NCBI RefSeq assembly: GCF_029784135.1
Contig: NC_073746.1
Location: 69,937,542-70,001,541 of the forward strand
Direction of reading: 5' to 3'
DNA from: Toxorhynchites rutilus septentrionalis
Lineage: Eukaryota > Arthropoda > Insecta > Diptera > Culicidae
DNA: 64,000 nucleotides
Position 1 is the stretch's first letter. Each line of letters starts with the position of its first letter. This document shows positions 57,359-64,000 of the stretch, one piece after another. The position numbers and the translations under genes were made by a program. The notes under the pieces were generated by a model. It was not told the DNA's origin. It ran no database searches and saw only the letters and a list, made by a program, of their open reading frames with translations.

Positions 57359-57906
57359 TTTTAACGTAGAACTACGTTTTTCATTGAGGGTGCCAGATCA
57401 TAAAACAGGCCACGTTTTTATGAAATAAAGTGCACGTTAATAACTATTGTTGATGCGAACAAATTATGATTCGTATACAAATAAAATCGGAAATTCTCTA
57501 AGATTTTTCTAATATGCTATACATTACAATTCCATATTCTGGGAATGGTTTAAGTTGATGAAAATTAGAAGCGTTCCCATTTTCTAGTACATTTGTCCTG
57601 TCAATTGTGTGCTTTCCTAACAGTGCCGTCAATAACGGACAACTTATGCAGCTGCGAGATTAGAAACAACGAAGGGGATATAATATTCGCGACGTAAGCT
57701 CCACCCTTGCGCATTAAGTACGCTGTCGCGTATGAATATTGCTACTCATCCGAGGAAAATTTTGACTTCCCGTTTAGTGGTCATTGAAGCAACATCGTTT
57801 CCGGTGCATTTCTTGTTATTTATGAATAATAGCCGAAACAAGCAAATTAAATAAAACGAATGCGTAGTCCTACGTCCTGACTGGTCGTGTCTTGGATACA
57901 ACCCCC
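57359..57906 (+). mobile_element. Repeat family A, copy 3 (548 bp)
   Basis: Starts TTTTAACGTAGAACTACG and follows the 59298 copy closely for about 330 bp (AGGGTGCCAGATCA.AAAACAGG; TTTCCTAACAG.G.CGTCAATAA). It then jumps to different interior sequence and ends with GTAGTCCTACGTCC...TCTTGGATACAACCCCC. It shares both termini with the longer copies, so it is a short deletion form. Confidence 0.75.
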
Positions 57907-58438
57907 ATTTTCGCAAATATGTAATTAGTTTCTGTATATCCTCCTTTAACTTTATTCGTTGACACATTCAAATTTTTATCATTTGAGTGACTGATTGCTT
58001 TGCCTGGTATGTGAACTTCCCATCTTCCTGGCTACAATCAAAGTTTGACCCGCTACAAACTAAATCCCGTGAATCTTCTCACCTTCTATGCTTCATTTCG
58101 GATTCGTATGCTCTATACGAGACACCTGATTTCAATCAACTTCGCGCGAAGCTGAGCAGAAATATGAGTTTAAGAAGTTGACAGTATTGACGTAGGACTA
58201 CGTCTTTCATTTCTATACCGGGGTGTAAAATCAAAGTTTCGAAAACGAAAGCGTTACGCCGGAGACCGAGATTTTGAGCGTTAATAGCTCCTAAACAACT
58301 GAACGAAATGGTATGATAAACACTTCATTCGAAAGATAAAATGTCTACGCGTTCTATACTTGTTACTTTCTGATCCAAAAACTTGTTTCATTAGTTTTAA
58401 AATTGCTTTCAAAACAGGCTATTGAAATCACCAATCGG

Positions 58439-58474
58439 TATATAAGCGAGCGCCGCTCGGAAATCCACTCAGTT
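58439..58474 (+). promoter_or_regulatory. TATA box plus arthropod initiator inside repeat B
   Basis: TATATAAG at 58439-58446 and TCAGTT at 58469-58474 put the initiator A (58471) 32 bases from the first T of the TATA box, the spacing of a pol II core promoter. The first downstream ATGs give only short peptides (ATG at 58532: 26 codons). Function is inferred from motifs only. Confidence 0.5.
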
Positions 58475-58724
58475 CTAATTGCACAGCGACTGGAGCATGT
58501 TGTCGCTGTTGTGGTGAAGCTCTTCGTTTATCATGAAAGCGCGAATGAACGGTGTCACCAAGAGCCTGTTTGTGCACCTTAGGCCAGAAGGGAATCCATC
58601 AGCAGGAGAGTGATGCCACAAACGGCTCCCCGGGAAGATCTCGAAGCAGCCGCTACACACACACACACACATACACGCGCGGAATTCTTTCCGTTTGGAT
58701 GCCATTCAGCATCGAGATAGATCC

Positions 58725-59040
58725 GGAAAATAATCTGCCAGTTCCTCTGGGAATTTAAAAATACATTCATGTGAAAGAGTTTATTTGAATGTTTTTTTAT
58801 CCATGTAACACTGTGACCAAATATGTTTCAATCAAGTGCTATTAACAGATGGTTATCGAGTTGACATTAACCACTGGTGGGCTTCCAGTATCGAGGAGAA
58901 TGTGGTAATATCTAATCGTTACTGAAAATAATCTGCCAGTTCCTCTGGGAATTTAAAATTACATTCATGTGAAAGAGTTTGTTTTAATGTTTTCTATCCA
59001 TGTAACACTGTGACCAAATACATTTGGTTTTGTGATTTTT
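58725..59040 (+). repeat. Tandem duplication, ~197-bp period
   Basis: GAAAATAATCTGCCAGTTCC...GTAACACTGTGACCAAATA at 58727-58825 recurs at 58923-59022 with few changes; only the first half of each unit is clearly conserved. Confidence 0.85.
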
Positions 59041-59297
59041 CAATCAATCGCAATTAACAGGATAGCTTCTGAAGATTATTCTTCCCCATCAGTAGGATAT
59101 TTCCGTATCCAATATTGGATGCATAAAACCTTGTGCCTCCAACGTAACGCTCTCGTTTTCGAAGTCCTCCAAATATTCATTCATTCAGAATGAATTCAGA
59201 TTCAACTTCAAACAAATGATCTCTAAATCAACGATAGTCCTACGTCACCCTTGCGGTTATACCATAGATATAACCCACTTCCTGTTTTTTTTACATT

Positions 59298-61234
59298 TTT
59301 TGACGTAGAACTACGTCTTTCATTAAGGGTGCCAGATCAGAAAACAGGTCACGTTTTTATGAAATAAAGTTAACGTTAATAACTATTTTTGCCGCGAAAG
59401 GATTTTGACGTTTTACATACTAAACGAATCGGAAATTCCCTAAGATTTGTTTAATATGCTATACATTAGAATCCCTTGGTTTGTAAATGGTTAAAATTCA
59501 TGAAAACTTTGAGCGTTTCTATTTTCCCATACATTTGTTCAGTCCATTTGTGTGCTTTCCCGAACAGAGCTGTCAATAACCAGCACCGAAGGGGAAATCG
59601 TAGGATATAAAGTCACCGCGAACGAAGGAAAAGAAGAAGAATGAAGGGGAATACTTGCCTAGAGTATAAACAGTGGATCTCGCTGAGGCAAACTTTCATT
59701 CGGCATCGGACTGTTGAGCAATCCAGTTCACTTTGCTTTCGACCCCACCAGTGGTAATTCAACTTGGATATCGTCGTGTGGTTTTTCCAGTTCATTTTTC
59801 GCGTTATTCGTATCGTGTGGTTTTCTTTCCGCGTCATAAATTGGACGCTTCGCATAGTGTGGGATGAGCAAGAAGAAGAGGAAGGCTAGCTCGAGCCCTG
59901 CAAAAAACGAACGCATTGCCAGGGGCAATAAAATTTCGAGGCAAGCGGCATCTAATGATGCACGCGATGTTGGTGCAGTGAAAAGCGCTCGCACTGAACC
60001 GAGCTTTCGCATCGAACAACAGCGAAGTAGGCGACTTCGGCGCGACGGTCGAAAATGTAAACGCCGTTACCCAGGCAGCAACCAGCTCCCCCTCGCTGGT
60101 GGTGAACGCGGTTGCTCTTGACAAACTCATCAGCGAATTCGCATCGATGGGTGTTACAGAAGAGTACAAGCTGTGTGGCATGATTCAGTCTTTTTCCAAG
60201 CAGTGAACATTGTTTGTTTTCCGTCATCATAAAGGCTTCGATGGTGCTTTTGACATTGAATGAATGTATTAAACTGACGTTATGGCGAAGCAGGCGTTAA
60301 GGTTGTGCGCCAAAAAATCATTTGGGGAATACCGAGCATCTTGAATCTCGTACTGGAATGTTATATGTTATTTGGGTTCGCGTGCCAGTCGCAAAACTGC
60401 CTTCAACTAGGATTGCATTTGGACTAGTCTTGATCATAATGAAGCAATGCTACTGTTTTCGAGGTTGTTGATATTAAAAAAAGAGTTTTTTTCGCTTGTT
60501 TAATCACCAAGAAAGTGAATGTCGTTCTGGAATTTTGTATGTAATCAAATTTCCGCTTGCCAGTATCAAAACTTCCTTCACTAAGGGTGACAGCTGCGCT
60601 TATCTCGAGTATGAGAAAGTAATGCACCTTTTTTCGAGGCCAGTAATATAAACAGATGTGTTTCTTTTAAGAATAGCGTAAAATGATGAGAAGTGTTTAT
60701 ATTCCTAGTAGTTTAAAGTCACCAATGTATGGTTCTATATGCATGCTATGGCGAACGCTTGTTTGGCACTTCGTTTACGTTGTACGAACGATGCCTGGAG
60801 GTGCAATTCCACTGAGGCAATACTAAATAACATGTAGCATGATATTTGATACTTGCAAGTGTTGTTATTGTTGTTGTTTCCTCGCGGTGCCAAAGATATA
60901 TTAATATAATCGACTGTAACCGAGTCTATGTCAATTGCGAAAAAGGCCACCGGAATAGCGTTCGAGGTAAATTTTCAATGCATTGACATGAAATAAATTG
61001 CGACATACGATCAGCTAGCGTATTGTTCTGCGAAGGCAAGAATGAATCATCAGTCAATTATCGTCAACTGATTCTACAATGAAAAATACACTTCAGAGAT
61101 TATTCTACTAAGCAGTTGTTTCTAAAATTTCACAGCATTATAGAATAATATCCGAAGGTTTAAACAAGCGACTTTTATAATATAACAGCGTAGTTCTACG
61201 CCAACAATGCGGTCGTATCTTGGACACAACCTCC
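59298..61234 (+). mobile_element. Repeat family A, copy 2 (1.94 kb)
   Basis: Starts TTTTGACGTAGAACTACGTC and ends CAATGCGGTCGTATCTTGGA-CACAACCTCC, the same termini as the copy at 31233-32827 in inverse orientation. The two share long blocks at both ends and a central block (ATTGTTTGTTTTCCGTCATC, 60210-60230) but differ completely elsewhere. This copy carries a small coding-like segment. No transposase seen. Confidence 0.8.
59864..60207 (+). pseudogene. Small basic protein-like ORF inside family A copy 2
   Basis: The ATG at 59864 gives MSKKKRKASSSPAKNERIAR. The frame appears to shift near 60018 into SEVGDFGATVENVNAVTQAA, then LDKLISEFASMGVTEEYKLC and a stop at 60205-60207. Lys/Ser-rich start, then a possible helical segment. 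I do not recognise the family. The second frame looks more protein-like than the one that stays open to 60118. It is absent from the copy at 31.2-32.8 kb, so it may be the relic of an autonomous relative or captured sequence. Confidence 0.35.
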
Positions 61235-62630
61235 TATAATTTTTTTACAAATATCCGCAAATATCCACAGGACTCCAAAATTATTGATCTGCATTTGCTG
61301 CCATGTCAATCCACGCTACTGTTTTTTGTATTTTAATTGTTAATAAATATGTATATATGTAAAATAACTCGTCTATCTTGAATCCCTGTAGAGAAGTGAG
61401 TTTACAACATCTTCACTAATAGAGCAGAAGCCGATTCAGGAACACTAATTCTTAAGTTCAGAGCTTATAAAACAAATTGAAAATAAAAATCGTTGCATAT
61501 TTGAACATTCATTTATGAACTCATTCACGCAGTTAACCTAGCATTAGTGTAGTAAATCGTCGAGTAATGACTCGCTGGACCAGTTGAAAACAAAATTCGT
61601 CACACTAGAAGCGGTGCGATGTAATGGAATTATCCAAAGTATTTTTTGCCGCATCCCACCGGTTGATAAAAAAACGCTCTGCAATTTTTGCTGCATGAAT
61701 TTATTCCTCCACATCATCCTCTATCGTTTCATCCGCTTCGAAGCGGAAATATGGACATCCGCGAGGAAATGGGATTAATTTTCCGGTTTCACTCGAGCGA
61801 TTCTTGTTACAGACAAAAAATCCACAACCAAAACTTTTAAACAAATTATATGTTGCCCACAGGAAGCTTGTTTACAGGAAGTCCTACGAGACAGACACGA
61901 GAAAACACTTATTGAGACAAGATTTCATTCGACCGAATTGAGATAACGAACCCATCGATTTTATGAGCTTTACCGAAAACAATGGATTTTTAGTCGATTC
62001 CAGAGTTCCCTCGAAAAGAAGCACACGGAGAGGAGCACCTGGTATGAAGTGATGGTCAACAATACTTTCGCTTTTCCCTAATAACGGAAACCACAGACTC
62101 ATTTTCCTTCCAGTTCGCAAACTCTCTTCCCCTCTCTTATACACACACAATGGGAGTATCCTGTCCTTAATTAGAGCTAGAGTAAACACTACCCATTTTT
62201 TTGTGCTGTTTAGGCAAACTCTTTTTTTTTTCTTGTCTTAACCTAACCACCGTTTCCGCATGGAACGATGCGACTTTTTTTGCTGCCACTGTCATCATAT
62301 TTCAACCAATCGTGTTTGGACGAGTGGTTCAGGATTTAATCATTCAACTAAGCGTTGCAAGAGTAATGAAAACTGATTGCTGATTGATAGATTACCTGAA
62401 GAACTCTAAACCATTCATCAATACAAATAATACCACTTCAGAAGCAGTATCCGATAATTTGCCAGCATAATTAAAGATCACGTACTACTGTTTGCCGAAG
62501 CAGGCCCCTTCGAGGGATTGTGCCTCAAGGGGTTCCCGTTTCGAACTCTTGGAGCAGCGTAATGAATTCCTGTTGTCGTTTTTCGTTATCTCTCGTTTTG
62601 CTTTGAATTGAGTGCTTTTCCAGTCCTCTG
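61235..62630. other. Intron sequence, no gene recognised
   Basis: No exon-like segment with splice sites and receptor similarity found; open frames at 61584 and 61884 have no recognised motif. Confidence 0.4.
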
Positions 62631-62662
62631 GTGTGTGTGTGTGTGTGGGTGTGTATGTGTGC
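62631..62662. repeat. (GT)n microsatellite
   Basis: Mostly perfect GT run with two interruptions, about 160 bp from the receptor exon donor. Confidence 0.9.
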
Positions 62663-62821
62663 CCTAACCGAGTGGCCTCACACCGGCGAATAATTAGCTA
62701 CTCAATTATTTACCATGATGACCCGGTTCGACCGGCCGCGGGTTTTCCCCTGCGGCTTATTCCGGACAGGGGCAAGACCGAAAGAAAGTGGAATGGTAAT
62801 TGACAATAGAAAATTAATTAC

Positions 62822-62960
62822 CTGATCGGTGATAAAACGTATCTCTTTTAATATTAAAGCTAGTTCGTAATCAGCGGATGATGTGAAACACGTGTGTGGT
62901 GGCGCAATTGCATCTGGCATTCGATTGCTTCCGATCGGTCCCATACTACCATCATCGCTA
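62822..62960 (-). CDS. Nicotinic receptor subunit (alpha6-like), penultimate coding exon
   Basis: Acceptor CACTGCAG|T at 62961/62960, donor CCGATCAG|GTAATT at 62822/62821. After one base completing the previous codon it encodes SDDGSMGPIGSNRMPDAIA, then HTCFTSSADYELALILKEI and RFITDQ, 46 codons. This is the end of the cytoplasmic TM3-TM4 loop and the amphipathic MA helix that lines the ion exit portal. ALILKEIRFITDQ is strongly conserved in insect alpha5/6/7 subunits. Phase at the donor is 0, matching the last exon. Confidence 0.93.
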
Positions 62961-63141
62961 CTGCAGTGAATCGGCACAGGATGAGAAAATTTTGCGGGAG
63001 AAGAAAAAACGAAAAGATTGGAGATTAGAAACGTTGCCATTTAACGTAAGTCATCCGGTCACATGCTTGTTGTTTTCATTCTCGATTCAAGAAGCAATTG
63101 GTCAATGGAGAGCGGGAAGGGATGAAGGTCTTCGTTCGTAC

Positions 63142-63264
63142 CTATAAACAGTCCTGAAGTATGTTGGATTATGTGGCAGTGTACCTCCGGGGGTTAGTGG
63201 TCTACAGTTGTGACGAAAGTCATCGTCTATATCTAATACGTTCGCTAGCAGTGACTTCGATGAT
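63142..63264 (-). CDS. Nicotinic receptor subunit (alpha6-like), cytoplasmic-loop exon
   Basis: Acceptor TTTTCACAG|A at 63265/63264, donor TTTATAG|GTACGA at 63142/63141. Encodes SSKSLLANVLDIDDDFRHN, then CRPLTPGGTLPHNPTYFRTVY. The SSKSLLANVLDIDDDFRHNC stretch is, from memory, almost identical to the loop of Drosophila alpha6 and related subunits. The exon is 123 bp, with the same phase at both sides, so it can be skipped without a frame change. A role in loop phosphorylation or trafficking is inferred only. Confidence 0.92.
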
Positions 63265-63459
63265 CTGTGAAAATGATGGAAATCGATTGATCTTTTAGTA
63301 TATGTGAATAATTAAATTTTAGACAACGCTCGTCGGGATATTTCATTTCAATTCTATCTCGAAGTGCAAGCCTCGTACATGCCACCATTCTTTTGGAATT
63401 CTCCAGGATTGGCAGACTGATCATCATCATCTGTAAACTTACAAAACGTAGTGACTTAC

Positions 63460-63605
63460 CGCTCTTTCAGTTCCACGTCCTGAATGTGCGTTTTCCGCTC
63501 AGAACTGTCAGACGTTGGCGTTGGCGGATACTCCATCGATAAATGTCTGCCTGGCCTGCTCATCCTTAAAATACATGGCAGCCAATACAAAAATATAATT
63601 CTAAC
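63460..63605 (-). CDS. Nicotinic receptor subunit (alpha6-like), exon after TM3
   Basis: Acceptor TTCCCACAG|GTTAGA at 63606/63605, donor GAGCG|GTAAGT at 63460/63459. Encodes VRIIFLYWLPCILRMSRPGR, then HLSMEYPPTPTSDSSERK and HIQDVELKE, leaving CG to join the next exon as CGA (Arg). FL.WLP.ILRMSRPG is the conserved start of the TM3-TM4 loop in insect alpha7-type subunits. 146 bp. The exons for the ligand-binding domain and TM1-TM3 must lie beyond the window's right end. Confidence 0.93.
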
Positions 63606-63980
63606 CTGTGGGAACGGAAAGTCAGTGAGAAACATTAGTGTACTATTCTTCAAACTTTTTTATATTGTAGATATCTCTGCGTGTTGAACTTCATCCGGTA
63701 GTCACATCATGCCCTCGCGTTTTCATCCGTGGCCCAAAAAAAAACACATATTTGGATGTGCCGACAATTTTGTAAATTATTTCAAGTTTTCCTATAGGTG
63801 TTACTATCGTTGCTTCGAAAAATAGCGTTTCAATTTTTGAATCAACGTTGAGCGAATAGCGAATATCAAAGTGTATAAAAAATGGTGGATTCAGGCTGGA
63901 AACATTGTGAGGGGTGAATGTGGCGCGTGAATTCATACCAAAACTGACGGAACAAAGGGTATGTATGCAGAACTCTAATA
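63606..63980 (-). other. Receptor intron sequence upstream
   Basis: No further exon with a donor and receptor motif is visible before the window ends; frames here lack receptor motifs. Confidence 0.5.
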
Positions 63981-64000
63981 AAGGGTGTGTCACATCAAAT
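63981..64000. mobile_element. Terminus of a second DD37E transposon
   Basis: AAGGGTGTGTCACATCAAAT after TA (63979-63980) is identical to the first 20 bases of the element at 50915. The rest lies outside the window. Confidence 0.8.

Larger units (their letters stand above)
58185..59283 (+). mobile_element. Repeat B, 1.1 kb, with internal pol II-like promoter
   Basis: Begins TTGACGTAGGACTACGTCTT and ends ...AGTCCTACGTCACCCTTGCG then GTTATACCATAGATATAACC. The GACGTAGGACTA / TAGTCCTACGTC motifs are inverted near the two ends. The terminal ATATAACCC motif also occurs alone at 5790. GAAAACGAAAGCGTTACGCC near 58240 is mirrored by GTAACGCTCTCGTTTTCGAA near 59143. It contains a TATA/Inr pair, a (CA)n run at 58655-58670 and a tandem duplication. 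No protein recognised. Class unknown. Confidence 0.65.
50477..62821 (-). other. Last intron of the receptor gene (12.3 kb, transposon-filled)
   Basis: Donor GTAATT at 62821-62816, acceptor TTTTAG at 50482-50477. It contains a DD37E transposon, two hAT relics, two family A copies and repeat B. Splicing must bridge all of this to place the fourth transmembrane helix in the protein. Confidence 0.85.

Noticed and set aside
61884..62189. Additional receptor exon
   Set aside because: The frame has no nicotinic receptor motif, and the flanking exons already join in phase without it.

Overview
This is eukaryotic DNA, most likely from a culicine mosquito and probably Aedes. The reasons are introns and intergenic DNA saturated with insect transposons, a Feilai-type SINE with a triplet tail, a DD37E Tc1/mariner element of the kind described from mosquitoes, an R4-clade and an L1-clade retrotransposon, and exons of an insect nicotinic acetylcholine receptor. 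The species is inferred from these families, not proven.

Host gene. The one supported host gene is on the minus strand at the right: the last four coding exons of an alpha7-type nicotinic receptor subunit, closest by memory to insect alpha6. They are 63605-63460, 63264-63142, 62960-62822 and 50476-50324. All visible splice sites are GT-AG and the phases join without a break. The last intron (50477-62821, about 12.3 kb) is filled with transposons. The stop codon at 50324-50326 is followed leftwards by a T-rich block (A-rich on the gene strand) that probably holds the 3' UTR. Similar blocks at 14.95-17.2 kb and 25.0-27.4 kb may be further 3' UTR or old intergenic DNA.

Transposon landscape, left to right. 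0-5.6 kb: two Helitron-like copies with a ~122-bp minisatellite, the second interrupted by a 1.35-kb element with perfect 33-bp inverted repeats, and an endonuclease fragment of a Jockey/I element. 5.85-9.7 kb: a dead mariner split by a 3-kb R4-like retrotransposon with a 19-bp target duplication. 10.9-15 kb: two copies of a pogo-like MITE on either side of a 2-kb hAT element. 18-24.3 kb: two SINEs and pieces of a BEL/Pao retrotransposon. 28-35.6 kb: an L1-clade element carrying three later insertions (a 1.6-kb repeat, a PIF-like MITE, a Tc3-like transposon). 36.3-38.2 kb: a dead mariner and a pogo-like element. 41.1-42.4 kb: an internally deleted piggyBac, then a SWIM zinc-finger fragment. 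44.7-47.2 kb: a CR1/L2-like retrotransposon. 50.9-61.2 kb, inside the receptor intron: a nearly intact DD37E transposon, a hAT element with a minisatellite, another hAT fragment, two more copies of the 1.6-kb repeat family, and a repeat with its own TATA/Inr promoter. A second DD37E copy begins at 63981.

All mobile-element genes seen here are broken by stops, frameshifts or deletions. The main interest is the readable order of nested insertions and the receptor exons split by a transposon-loaded intron. I did not find a convincing new multi-gene system.
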